42,634 bases of DNA from Flavobacteriaceae bacterium (GCA_028280265.1 JANQMD010000033.1:1-42634); one strand, 5' to 3'. Positions 1-8,021 are shown, counted from the stretch's first letter. A program made the numbers and translations. Notes: generated from the sequence alone by a model not told the origin.

Positions 1-2
1 TC

Positions 3-2093
3 TATGTCTCTTCTAAAAATGAATATTTAGAAACCACGGATATTGTGGAATCGAAATTGGACTTTACAGGAAAAGTGATTGAGACCAAAACGACTCATAC
101 CAAAGGTAGTGCATCCCCTATTATTACGGTAGATACTTTTACTTACGATCATGCAGGAAGAATGCTTACACAAATACAATCTTTGAACTCTTCAGCAACA
201 GAAGAGATGATTGTAAGCAATACCTATGATGAATTAGGGCAGTTAAAAGAAAAAGGAGTAGGGGGAAAAACCACTGGTCAGAGCAGGTTACAAACCGTGA
301 ACTATAGCTATAACGTAAGAGGTTGGTTAACGAATATCAATCAAGATGCTAAGAGTGACAATGATCTGTTCAACTTTACACTTCGTTACAACAATCCTAC
401 AAGTGGTACAGCCTTGTTTAACGGAAATATCTCACAAACAAGCTGGAATACCCTAAGTACCGATAGCAGCACCAAAATCTATACCTATAGTTATGATGCT
501 TTAAATAGAATTACCAGTGGTATCGACAATACAGGGAATTACAATTTAACCAGTGTGAAGTATGATAAGAATGGAAACATTCTTAACTTGCAAAGACAGG
601 GGCATACCAATGCAAGTGCCACTACTTTTGGCGTAATGGATAATTTGAGTTATACTTATGATTCTGGCAACAAGCTTACCAAGGTCTTAGACAGTGGAAA
701 TGGCACCTATGGGTTCAAAGACGGGGTAAACCTTGCCGCAGAATATACCTATGATGCCAATGGAAATATGGTCACTGATCAGAACAAGGGAATTACGAAC
801 ATTGAGTACAACCATTTGAACTTGCCAACTCGTGTGACCATTAATGGAAAAAATCTAGATTACATCTATGACGCTACTGGGGTAAAACTAGCCAAGATCA
901 ACAGAGGCTATTCACATACACCAACCACTCAGTATGCTGGAAACTACGTGTATGAAAAAGTCTCTGGCAGAGGAGGAGGGTCTACGACGCTTCAATTCTT
1001 TAATCATCCTGAGGGGTACGTAAAAGTGAATAATAGCGGGTCATCGAGCGGAGTCGAGATGAATTATGTGTATCAGTACAAGGATCATTTAGGGAATGTA
1101 AGACTCTCCTACGCTGATACCAATAATGATGGGACCATAGATGCAAATACGGAGATTATTGAAGAGAAAAACTACTATCCTTTTGGAATGTTGCAAAAAG
1201 GATATAACAATGTGGTAACAGCCAACGGAAACTCAACGGCACAGAAATACGGTTTTACAGGAAAAGAGCATCAAGACGAGTTGGGATTAGGTTGGATAGA
1301 CATTACAGCTCGTAACTACGATGCCGCACTTGGTAGATGGATGAATTTGGATCCATTGGCAGAAAAGATGCGTAGACACTCACCTTATAACTATGGATTT
1401 GATAATCCTATATTCTGGTTTGATCCAGATGGTATGATGCCTTGCCCTGGAGGAGATTGTGATAAAAAGAAGCCAGCAGCTATGATAAGAGTTCTTGCAA
1501 AGTCTAACGTGCAAGAAGAATTGAGTAGTTTAAAAAGTAATATTTTAGGTATCCTAAGTGGAAAAATAACTCCAGAATCTAAAGTCGGGTTTGGAACAGG
1601 TTTTTCAGTAGTTGTTGGTCCAGCTGAGATAGAAATTAATGCAGGAATGGCTGAAACTACAGGTGACGTAAGCGTCAAAGATGGTGAAGCGTCAGCAAAA
1701 GTAGAAACAAAAGGTTTTACAGGGAGTGCTTCAGTAAAAATAAAAGATCATAAAGTTTTAGATGCTTCAGCAACAGTAGGACAAGGATCTGTGGAAGCAG
1801 TCCTTTCTGAAGATGGTTTTGATGTTAAAACAGAAGGTCTTGCTTTTGACGCTAACTTTAATGAAGATTTTGATGGAGCACCTGACCCATCAAGCTTGGG
1901 ATTAGATGACCTTAAAGTTGGTGGTTCTGTTCAGGTAGGGAAAACCGTTAAAGCTAGCGGAGAATTTAATTTTGGAAAGTTAGCTAGATCATTTATGGGT
2001 ATCGTTACTACTGGTGCTACTATAGCTAAAGAATATCTTAAGGAGAAAGCAAAAGATGCAAAGGAAGGTATAATAAATTTTGTGAGAAATTAA
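3..2093 (+). CDS. RHS/YD-repeat protein, C-terminal part (5' end outside window)
   Basis: The frame is open without a stop from the left edge, so the GTG at 45 is unlikely to be the true start and the gene is 5'-truncated by the window. The visible part has YD-type repeats (for example YDANGNMVTDQNKGI, YTYDSGNKLTKV) up to about base 960. The conserved RHS core follows, with YKDHLGNVRLSYAD at about 1075-1118 and the closing NPIFWFDPDGM at about 1405-1437. In this family the shell encloses a variable C-terminal toxin. Here the variable part is about 215 residues after base 1440, beginning with a CPGGDC motif. It is mostly beta-rich, with loosely repeated 'V-D-G-x-A-x-A-x-V' strands, and ends in a Lys/Ala helix. 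I do not recognise this domain, so toxicity is inference from position only. The next gene starts 10 bases on and could be the cognate immunity gene. Confidence 0.9.
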   Translation, partial: YVSSKNEYLETTDIVESKLDFTGKVIETKTTHTKGSASPIITVDTFTYDHAGRMLTQIQSLNSSATEEMIVSNTYDELGQLKEKGVGGKTTGQSRLQTVNYSYNVRGWLTNINQDAKSDNDLFNFTLRYNNPTSGTALFNGNISQTSWNTLSTDSSTKIYTYSYDALNRITSGIDNTGNYNLTSVKYDKNGNILNLQRQGHTNASATTFGVMDNLSYTYDSGNKLTKVLDSGNGTYGFKDGVNLAAEYTYDANGNMVTDQNKGITNIEYNHLNLPTRVTINGKNLDYIYDATGVKLAKINRGYSHTPTTQYAGNYVYEKVSGRGGGSTTLQFFNHPEGYVKVNNSGSSSGVEMNYVYQYKDHLGNVRLSYADTNNDGTIDANTEIIEEKNYYPFGMLQKGYNNVVTANGNSTAQKYGFTGKEHQDELGLGWIDITARNYDAALGRWMNLDPLAEKMRRHSPYNYGFDNPIFWFDPDGMMPCPGGDCDKKKPAAMIRVLAKSNVQEELSSLKSNILGILSGKITPESKVGFGTGFSVVVGPAEIEINAGMAETTGDVSVKDGEASAKVETKGFTGSASVKIKDHKVLDASATVGQGSVEAVLSEDGFDVKTEGLAFDANFNEDFDGAPDPSSLGLDDLKVGGSVQVGKTVKASGEFNFGKLARSFMGIVTTGATIAKEYLKEKAKDAKEGIINFVRN

Positions 2094-2103
2094 ATTAATA
2101 AAG

Positions 2104-2400
2104 ATGAAGTATAAAGATATATCTAGAATATTCAGCCTAAATGATTTAGTTAAATTTGTTGTCCTAACTACATCGGGTTTTTGTGTATTTCTTTTAGTTT
2201 TTGGTATTATTATGATAATTACTGGAAGCGAGATTCCATTTACCTACAATGGAGAGAAAGTAACAGGAATGAAAGCTTTAATGGTTTACTTATTTTTTAT
2301 TCCTTTTTACTTTATAATTATAGTAATTATACAGCTTTTTGTTCTAGGTATTGGGACATGGGTTTCAAAACTATTTTTCAGAAAAGTAAAAAATAAATAA
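2104..2400 (+). CDS. Small two-TM membrane protein, candidate immunity protein
   Basis: This is a 98-residue protein with two strongly hydrophobic segments, roughly residues 17-39 (FVVLTTSGFCVFLLVFGIIM) and 63-88. They are separated by a short polar loop (residues about 42-55), and the C-terminus is basic (KLFFRKVKNK). It begins ten bases after the rhs stop codon and is surely co-transcribed with it. In polymorphic-toxin loci the gene directly after the toxin usually encodes immunity. An inner-membrane immunity protein would fit a toxin acting in the membrane or periplasm, but nothing in the sequence identifies the target. An alternative is an unrelated orphan membrane protein. I recognise no named family. 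Confidence 0.7.
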   Translation: MKYKDISRIFSLNDLVKFVVLTTSGFCVFLLVFGIIMIITGSEIPFTYNGEKVTGMKALMVYLFFIPFYFIIIVIIQLFVLGIGTWVSKLFFRKVKNK

Positions 2401-2408
2401 CCTTGTAT

Positions 2409-2450
2409 AGACTCTGTTATTCATAGTGTAAAGACTTAATAACAGAGTCT
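2409..2450 (+). terminator. Hairpin between convergent genes
   Basis: A perfect 13-base inverted repeat (AGACTCTGTTATT at 2409-2421, complement at 2438-2450) is followed by a pyrimidine-rich TCTACTTCTT stretch. It ends the rhs/membrane-protein unit and overlaps the last codons of the convergent gene on the other strand. Confidence 0.6.
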
Positions 2451-2860
2451 TCTACTTCTTCGATTAATTTATCAGCAATATTAAGATTAAAAATCATCCA
2501 CTTATTTTCTGACTTATAAAAAGTCAGCAACAATCTAACTGGCTGCCGTTCATATCTTAACATGTAAATATTAGTAATTACTGACTTACCAACCTTTTTG
2601 CTTTTAATAATCTCTTTTCCTTTATATTTTCCTAAGATATCATCATATGCTTTAAATTTGGCTACTATTTTAGAAAAGTCAGATTTTTCTAAAAATTTAT
2701 TTGTCTTAAAAAGATTCTTAATAGCTATATCATATTTTTTTTCTTTAAAATCTTTAAAAAATGAATCTGCTAAGCTTTCATTTGTTTGAGCCATAGATTT
2801 ACTTGATAATATCATGCAAATGAGTAAAAAAGCTAGACTTAATAAAGTTGTTTTTTTCAT
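2417..2860 (-). CDS. Secreted hypothetical protein
   Basis: The 147 residues begin with a clear Sec signal peptide (MKKTTLLSLAFLLICMILSS, cleavage probably after SKSMA). The mature part is lysine-rich, with a helix-rich first half (residues 28-75: FFKDFKEKKYDIAIKNLFKT) and a strand-rich second half ending in NKWMIFNLNIADKL. This layout resembles small periplasmic NTF2-like proteins of the DUF4019/DUF3887 kind, but I cannot assign a family. It lies 54 bases downstream of the XRE regulator on the same strand, so the two may share a transcript that starts at the promoter near 3290. It could be part of the adjacent island rather than of the rhs locus. Confidence 0.7.
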   Translation of the reverse strand: MKKTTLLSLAFLLICMILSSKSMAQTNESLADSFFKDFKEKKYDIAIKNLFKTNKFLEKSDFSKIVAKFKAYDDILGKYKGKEIIKSKKVGKSVITNIYMLRYERQPVRLLLTFYKSENKWMIFNLNIADKLIEEVEDSVIKSLHYE

Positions 2861-2914
2861 AGGATTTTGAATTTAGATAATGTTTTTGTAATTATAGAAT
2901 AGATTAAAATTTAA

Positions 2915-3244
2915 TCAGGAATATGCTTTTTTAGCTTTATGATAAGAGATAGCCATGTCAATCAAGTCATAAATTTTAGCTCTCTCTTCTTGAGTAAAAC
3001 TCTCAATATCTTTAATTTTTTGGAGTAGGTTTTTATCCATAATCATATCGTCTCCACCCAGTAAAAAATCAATAGTAACTCCAAGAGCGTCTGCAATAGC
3101 TTTAGCAGTATCAATGGCAGGTTTAATCTCATTACGTTCGTAACGTCCAATAATGGGAGCCGATGTTCCTACTTTTTTAGCAAGCTCATCTTGCGACCAT
3201 TTTAATCGTTTTCTTACCGATAATATTCTCTCCCCAAAAGTCAT
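2915..3244 (-). CDS. XRE-family transcriptional regulator
   Basis: The protein has 109 residues. Residues about 5-62 form a classic Cro/CI-type helix-turn-helix: RLKWSQDELAKKVGTSAPII, then GRYERNEIKPAIDTAKAIAD and ALGVTIDFLL. The C-terminal 40 residues are a charged helical tail that may serve in dimerisation. It is divergent from the ATPase gene at 3390, with a 145-base shared control region. That region holds two opposite-facing Bacteroidota promoters, a 12-bp palindrome at the start of the rightward transcript, and an inverted AAGTAAC/GTTACTT pair flanking the leftward promoter. This is the standard layout of an autoregulated repressor of a mobile element. The DNA-binding role is firm; the target is inferred. 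Confidence 0.9.
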   Translation of the reverse strand: MTFGERILSVRKRLKWSQDELAKKVGTSAPIIGRYERNEIKPAIDTAKAIADALGVTIDFLLGGDDMIMDKNLLQKIKDIESFTQEERAKIYDLIDMAISYHKAKKAYS

Positions 3245-3283
3245 ATAAAAGTATTGAAAGTAACTGTTTTTAGAGGTTTACAG

Positions 3284-3314
3284 CAAATGTAAGTTACTTA
3301 TAGGTATTAAACAA
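3284..3314 (-). promoter_or_regulatory. Promoter for the XRE regulator
   Basis: On the minus strand a TACATTTG box (3291-3284) fits the Bacteroidota -7 consensus TAnnTTTG. A TTG (3314-3312) lies 20 bases upstream as the -33 element. It is flanked by the inverted repeat AAGTAAC (3258-3264) / GTTACTT (3293-3299), a possible autoregulatory site. Confidence 0.55.
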
Positions 3315-3326
3315 ATCAAATAAATG

Positions 3327-3357
3327 TTGTTTAGTTAGAACCTATTTATTAGTTTTG
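3327..3357 (+). promoter_or_regulatory. Promoter for the ATPase gene
   Basis: TTG at 3327-3329, 20 bases, then TAGTTTTG at 3350-3357 matches the Bacteroidota -33/-7 pattern. The predicted start of transcription falls inside the palindrome at 3359-3370. Confidence 0.55.
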
Positions 3358-3358
3358 T

Positions 3359-3370
3359 TACCAATTGGTA
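3359..3370. promoter_or_regulatory. Candidate operator, palindrome TACCAATTGGTA
   Basis: A perfect 12-bp palindrome sits immediately downstream of the -7 box of the ATPase promoter, where a bound repressor would block initiation. The divergent XRE protein is the obvious candidate ligand. The assignment is by position; no second full copy was found nearby. Confidence 0.45.
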
Positions 3371-3389
3371 CTAAAAAATATTTTAAATA

Positions 3390-4934
3390 ATGTTCGATAC
3401 TTCCAACTCCAACAACTACAGTTATACCACCAAGCATTTAGAAATCCACATTTTGGGAGGTTTACGAACTAATAAGTTGGAGAGCCTGCGGATAACTCTT
3501 TCGATACAGAAATTAAAGAGTTCAAATGTTTTAAGACACTCCTTTGATCTGTATAACGACAACCAAGTAGAAAAATTTGTAAGAAGATGTGCCGAGAGGT
3601 TGGAGATCGGGACCAGCGTAGTGAGGCGATGCCTTCAGGAATTAACGCATGAACTGGAGAATTATAGATTTATCCTCTTACAAAAGCAAGAGGACGCACA
3701 CAAGCCATATACAAAAGAGCTAACTGAAAAGGAACGACAGGCGGCCACCGCCTTTTTAACAGGGGAGAAATTGCTAACCAGAACGAACGAGTACATTGGC
3801 AAAAGTGGCGTGATTGGAGAGGAAACAAATCGATTGCTAATGTACCTTTTGTTCACTAGTAGAAAAACAAACAATCCACTACATTGTATTAGTTTAGGAA
3901 GCAGCGGAGTTGGAAAGACGCACTTACAGTCTAAAGTTGCCGAGCTGATACCACAAGAGGACAAAGTAGAGATCACAGTTTTAAGTGCCAATGCATTTTA
4001 CTACTTCAACCGCACAGAATTACAAAACAAACTCATACTCATTGAGGATTTGGACGGAGCAGAAAGTGTACTTTATCCACTTCGTGAACTACAATCTAAA
4101 AAGCGAATTACCAAAACGGTTGTTCATAAAGATAGTAAGGGAACCACTAAAACCATCCATTTAACTGTGGAAGGTCCTGTGTCAGTTGCAGGTTGTACCA
4201 CACGAGAATCTGTCTACGAAGACAACAGCAACCGAAGCTTCTTGCTCTACATCGATGAAAGCCAGGAGCAGGACAAAAAGATCATGGACTATCAGCGCGC
4301 CGTGTCGGCGGGACAGGTAAATGAAGATGAACAGCACGCATCGCGTGATTTGTTATGTAATGTACAACGTGTACTAAAACCTATCAGGGTTATTAACCCG
4401 TATGCATTATACCTATCTCTGCCACAGTCCGTTTTTAAACCACGAAGAACGAACAGCCATTATTTACAACTCATTGAGGCGATTACCTTCTATAAGCAAT
4501 ATCAAAGAGAGAAAAAATACGATGAAGTTACAGGTGAGGAATATATCGAAACTGAGATCGAGGATATCAAAGAAGCGAATGAGTTAATTACCGACGTGTT
4601 GCTTCGCAAAAGTGATCTGTTAAGTGGAGCATGTAGAGACTTCTTTGAAAACCTAAAAACCCATCTTCATAATCATAGTCAGACAAACTTTAGCAATGCC
4701 GAAGTAAGACGATGGCTGCGACTACCAAAATCTACTGTTCGCCGTCGATTCCTAGAACTTCTTGATGCTGATGTGATGCAACGAGTAGCGACCAAAGAAA
4801 AGAAGATCTACCGCTATGAGTTGATTGACAAAGATGATTATGCCATGCTTAAAGCTGCTATATCAAAGGCGTTACAGGATTGTATAGACAAAATCAATCG
4901 ATCCACCGAGCCAGATCGAGCCATGGCTATTTGA
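3390..4934 (+). CDS. P-loop ATPase of mobile-element primase/helicase type
   Basis: The 514-residue protein carries a Walker A motif GSSGVGKT at residues 170-177. A Walker-B-like LILIEDLDGAE lies about residues 212-222, and an arginine-containing NRSFLLYID stretch near 285 may act as sensor or arginine finger. The C-terminal part (residues about 430-490) looks like a winged helix (NAEVRRWLRLPKSTVRRRFL). The N-terminal 150 residues are charged and helical and show no zinc finger or Toprim motif. From memory, very similar ATPase modules form the C-terminal half of CHC2-zinc-finger primase-like proteins in Bacteroidota mobile elements; here the module stands alone. A role in replication or transposition of the island is inference. 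The gene follows its own promoter and is followed 44 bases on by the 190-residue companion. Confidence 0.75.
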   Translation: MFDTSNSNNYSYTTKHLEIHILGGLRTNKLESLRITLSIQKLKSSNVLRHSFDLYNDNQVEKFVRRCAERLEIGTSVVRRCLQELTHELENYRFILLQKQEDAHKPYTKELTEKERQAATAFLTGEKLLTRTNEYIGKSGVIGEETNRLLMYLLFTSRKTNNPLHCISLGSSGVGKTHLQSKVAELIPQEDKVEITVLSANAFYYFNRTELQNKLILIEDLDGAESVLYPLRELQSKKRITKTVVHKDSKGTTKTIHLTVEGPVSVAGCTTRESVYEDNSNRSFLLYIDESQEQDKKIMDYQRAVSAGQVNEDEQHASRDLLCNVQRVLKPIRVINPYALYLSLPQSVFKPRRTNSHYLQLIEAITFYKQYQREKKYDEVTGEEYIETEIEDIKEANELITDVLLRKSDLLSGACRDFFENLKTHLHNHSQTNFSNAEVRRWLRLPKSTVRRRFLELLDADVMQRVATKEKKIYRYELIDKDDYAMLKAAISKALQDCIDKINRSTEPDRAMAI

Positions 4935-4978
4935 ACCGATTAACAAAAAGAAAATCAATCATTTATACTTACTGAACC

Positions 4979-5551
4979 ATGAAGTTCGAAAAAACACATA
5001 CCGACCATAAAAATTTACTGTATCAACTAGAAAGCTTAATCAAAACCTTGTACCCAAAATACAGAACGGTCAATCCTTATGATCAGTATTTACAGGAATA
5101 TTACAACGATCTAAACATTGAAGATCTGTTGTTGTTCAAACGGCTTTTAAAGAGCATTACGCTGCTCAATCACAAAGAACGCACCCAAGATCATGGGAGG
5201 TATATCAGCAGTTACGGAGATGTATTAACAGCCATTGAATTGATGGGCAAATACACGATCAATGACAAATTACTCAAAAGCTACACGGATTTAAAATACA
5301 TCTTTGCAGATCGTCCCTTTACCAAACTACAGGCAGCTCGTGTACTTCGAAAATCCATCCGATACATTGAGCGATTGTTGCCCTTACTTTATCACTTAAA
5401 ACTAGCAGAGAAAACCAATATCAAACAAGGTCAAAAACATACTTACAGATTACTAAGATATCGATTGCCAAATATGGAACAAGAAGAAATCTTTCAATCC
5501 GATCACAATCCTAAAGAACATGTTGATTTAGAATACAGAACACGAACGTAA
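4979..5551 (+). CDS. Hypothetical protein, ATPase companion
   Basis: The protein has 190 residues, is rich in Leu, Lys and Tyr, and has no signal peptide or membrane segment. Residues about 108-160 read as a winged-helix candidate (FTKLQAARVLRKSIRYIERL, then a strand pair with GQKHTYRLLRYRL), similar in style to the C-terminus of the upstream ATPase. It follows the ATPase by 44 bases with no terminator between, so the two are probably co-expressed. A DNA-binding accessory protein of the same element is plausible, but I recognise no family. GC content rises sharply right after its stop. Confidence 0.65.
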   Translation: MKFEKTHTDHKNLLYQLESLIKTLYPKYRTVNPYDQYLQEYYNDLNIEDLLLFKRLLKSITLLNHKERTQDHGRYISSYGDVLTAIELMGKYTINDKLLKSYTDLKYIFADRPFTKLQAARVLRKSIRYIERLLPLLYHLKLAEKTNIKQGQKHTYRLLRYRLPNMEQEEIFQSDHNPKEHVDLEYRTRT

Positions 5552-6225
5552 GCATCGCTCCACTTCGTTCCGCTCGCTAAAAAACCAATGGGAGCGGTAA
5601 AATCGTGTTCTCTCCATCCCAACTATGCAGCATTTTTGACGTCACAAAAATTAGCTGCTTCCCTTCTTCTATTCCGTTCACTCGCAATTACTCTGTGTTT
5701 TGGCTGAACGCTTCTGGTGGTCGCTACCAAAACCCACCATTGCTTCACTGGGCTCGCCGCTGATGCCTCACTCTACTTCTCATTTTTTTGATGTTTATAG
5801 TTGACTAAAATCAAAGAACAAAAAATGCTCGTGGCACATCCACCGCAATGCCCGCCTGCGGCAGACAGGCGTGGCTTGCTTTTGTGTCTGTGTCAAGTTC
5901 GGCGCTCGCTGTGGCTTCGCCTAGTCTTGCGTACACGCAGTTCACTCAATCGCCGTGTGGCTATCATTTTAAAGTCTGCCGATTTTCTACGCATCTGCAG
6001 CCTCTAAATCGTCATACTTGAAAACGTTTGTATGTTTTTATAAACGGTTTTGATAGGGCTAGGAGTTTATAAAAATCTACAAATGCACAACGACCACAGG
6101 GAGGCGTAGTGAGAGCGAGTGTGTAGCCACGCATGGCGTGGACACTTTACATAATAAGGTTATAGTACAGGAATTAAAGGAATGTTGCTATAACTACATG
6201 TTATGTAAAAACGAGCGAGTATGGT
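5552..6225. other. GC-richer non-coding flank of the island
   Basis: No convincing gene is present; short open frames here have non-native, Arg/Leu/Ser-rich translations. The composition is clearly richer in G and C than the neighbouring genes. There are several hairpins: CGCCTG/CAGGCG at 5853-5871, CCACGC/GCGTGG at 6128-6142, and an AAAACGTTT/AAACGGTTTT pair around 6021-6051. Runs such as GTAGTGAGAGCGAGTGTGTA and CTTCGTTCCGCTCGCT look like repeat or element-end DNA. The stretch separates the ATPase module from the orphan rhs tip and may contain the right end of the mobile element. Confidence 0.5.
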
Positions 6226-7527
6226 ATGAGTATTTTTATTATTTTAGTGGGAGCTATGAATGTATCCACTGGCACATATCAAGATTTTTATTTTTCTGGG
6301 AGTATACTGGGAAAAAAAGGTGCCGGGAATAAAAATTTTTGCATAAGCGCGTTCCAATTCTTTAACCATGCAGAGGGGTACATAAAACCTGTCTTTGCGA
6401 GCGGAAGCGCGGCAATCTCATCATGGGAGTACATCTACCAGTACAAAGACCACTTAGGGAATGTTCGACTATCCTATGCAGATACCAATAACGATGATAC
6501 TATAGATGCAAATACGGAGATCATAGAAGAAAGCAATTACTATCCATTCGGCTTGAAGCATAAGGGGTATAATAACGTGGTTTCTTCAAATGGGAACTCT
6601 GTGGCGCAGAAATGGAACTTCTTAGGTCAAGAAAGTAATGACGAATTAGGGTTGAATTGGCTTACTTTTAGATACAGGAATTATATGCCTGAACTAGGTA
6701 GGTTTTTTGGAGTTGATCCTGTTGCTGGAGAATATATGTCGATTTCAACATATCAGTTTGCCCACAATAATCCTGTTTGGAAAATTGAGTTAGAGGGTTT
6801 AGAAGGAGCCTCTACTACTGAGCCAGATAAAATCAATAGTGAACCTGTCAAAGACACCTCACATGAATGGGGTACTATGACAATTTCAACTAATGTTGGA
6901 CAAAATGCAGGAATAGCTGCTGGTCATGCTTGGATTACACTAACAAGAAATGATGGAGCTTCTATGACAGTTTCTTTATATGGGAACACAGGATCACAAG
7001 AATTCCATGTTAATAAGGAAGTTGATTATACAACTATTACATCGAGAACAGTAACCGTAACTGATGAGCAGGTTGATATGATTATTGATTTTAATGACGA
7101 TGAAGCTAATACTGACTGGAATATGGTTAATACCTGTGCAGGTTACTCATGTGAGCTTTGGAATGATGTAACGGGCGAAGATTTGAATACATACAACATC
7201 ATGGGGTGGGGTCAACCATCAGCACTAGCTGAATCCATATATGACGCCAATGGAAATAATTATACAAACACTTCTGGAAGACCGAAAAAAGATGAAACGT
7301 CTCAAGAAAGTACAAGGAATAGCAGTGGACAGAGCTCAAATAGTAATTCAAGTAGTGGTTCTTCTGGTTCTGGTTCATCAACAAGTAGTAGTTCGTCAGG
7401 GTCTTCTAACTCAAGTAACTCGTCAGGGTCTTCCTATGGAGCTGGTGGCAGATCAGGAGAGCAAAAAGGGAGAGACGCCATGAAACGTTTAAGAGACTTT
7501 ATTAACAGAGGAAAAAAAGGAGGTTAA
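6226..7527 (+). CDS. Orphan RHS tip: core fragment with predicted papain-like C-terminal domain
   Basis: This 433-residue frame lacks the RHS shell. RHS similarity begins only at about residue 43 (FQFFNHAEGY, base 6353) and continues through YKDHLGNVRLSYAD to the core end near NNPVWKIELEGLEG (about 6800). This matches the last 150 core residues of the first rhs gene. The ATG at 6226 is arbitrary: the frame is open from about 6073 and the first 40 residues are not RHS-like. The C-terminal domain (residues about 200-325) contains AGHAWITL (His234) and NTCAGYSCELW (Cys304). A His-before-Cys order is typical of permuted papain-like (LRAT/NlpC-type) hydrolases, so a peptidase or amidase toxin is my inference. 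A Ser/Gly-rich linker (residues about 360-410) and a basic tail follow. It is probably a silent cassette unless recombined onto a full rhs gene. Confidence 0.75.
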   Translation: MSIFIILVGAMNVSTGTYQDFYFSGSILGKKGAGNKNFCISAFQFFNHAEGYIKPVFASGSAAISSWEYIYQYKDHLGNVRLSYADTNNDDTIDANTEIIEESNYYPFGLKHKGYNNVVSSNGNSVAQKWNFLGQESNDELGLNWLTFRYRNYMPELGRFFGVDPVAGEYMSISTYQFAHNNPVWKIELEGLEGASTTEPDKINSEPVKDTSHEWGTMTISTNVGQNAGIAAGHAWITLTRNDGASMTVSLYGNTGSQEFHVNKEVDYTTITSRTVTVTDEQVDMIIDFNDDEANTDWNMVNTCAGYSCELWNDVTGEDLNTYNIMGWGQPSALAESIYDANGNNYTNTSGRPKKDETSQESTRNSSGQSSNSNSSSGSSGSGSSTSSSSSGSSNSSNSSGSSYGAGGRSGEQKGRDAMKRLRDFINRGKKGG

Positions 7528-7538
7528 ATTTATAGATT

Positions 7539-7877
7539 ATGAAAAAAATTTTAGCAATTATTATCTTGTTAGTGATTATTATTTATTTTGTTTTCTTTGT
7601 TTTTTCAAAGAAAGTAAACAATCAGGCTTTGATTTCGACATGTGTCACTAATAATGAAATAAAAGTAGAGTTGAGGGAAAGTTTTTATTACTTATCAAGT
7701 CTAAAGACCAAAGTTGAAAAAGACACAATGTTTTTGGATGTTTATAAGACTACGATAGGAAATATTTTTCTCTCAGATAAAAATAGAACTGCAACAAAAA
7801 AGATTTCACTTATGAATTGCAAGTATATTGTTGTAAATAATGTGAAACTCGATGTTGAGGAAATTAAATGTAAATAA
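7539..7877 (+). CDS. Membrane-anchored small protein, candidate immunity for the orphan tip
   Basis: The protein has 112 residues with one N-terminal hydrophobic anchor (residues 3-24, ILAIIILLVIIIYFVFFVF) and a periplasm-facing polar domain of about 85 residues. That domain contains three cysteines (near residues 32, 90 and 111). It starts 11 bases after the stop of the rhs tip, the usual place for an immunity gene. A periplasmic immunity domain would match a cell-wall or periplasmic hydrolase toxin. This is inference from position and topology. A strong hairpin terminator follows 23 bases downstream. Confidence 0.7.
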   Translation: MKKILAIIILLVIIIYFVFFVFSKKVNNQALISTCVTNNEIKVELRESFYYLSSLKTKVEKDTMFLDVYKTTIGNIFLSDKNRTATKKISLMNCKYIVVNNVKLDVEEIKCK

Positions 7878-7900
7878 GTATATTTATTAAATGACCCTAA

Positions 7901-7937
7901 AAAACGCTCACTTTTCAAAAAAGTGGGCGTTTTGTTT
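7901..7937 (+). terminator. Rho-independent terminator of the orphan tip unit
   Basis: The stem is AAAACGCTCACTTTT pairing with AAAAGTGGGCGTTTT, with one C/G-adjacent mismatch, followed by TGTTTTG. It lies just after the candidate immunity gene. Confidence 0.75.
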
Positions 7938-8021
7938 TGATATTCAATTATTCATCTCCTATCCAAATCTCTCTCGCTTTTTAAATCCAACCCAAAGATG
8001 GTTTTCATCAAATCCACGAAC

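Noticed and set aside
45..47. GTG at 45 as the start of the first rhs gene
   Set aside because: The same frame is open to base 3 with RHS-compatible residues (YVSSKNEYLETTDIVES), so the gene simply enters from outside the window.
5801..6007. Possible 68-residue protein in the GC-rich flank
   Set aside because: Its Arg/Leu/Cys-rich translation is unlike the neighbours, and the stretch contains a palindrome; it is best read as non-coding repeat DNA.
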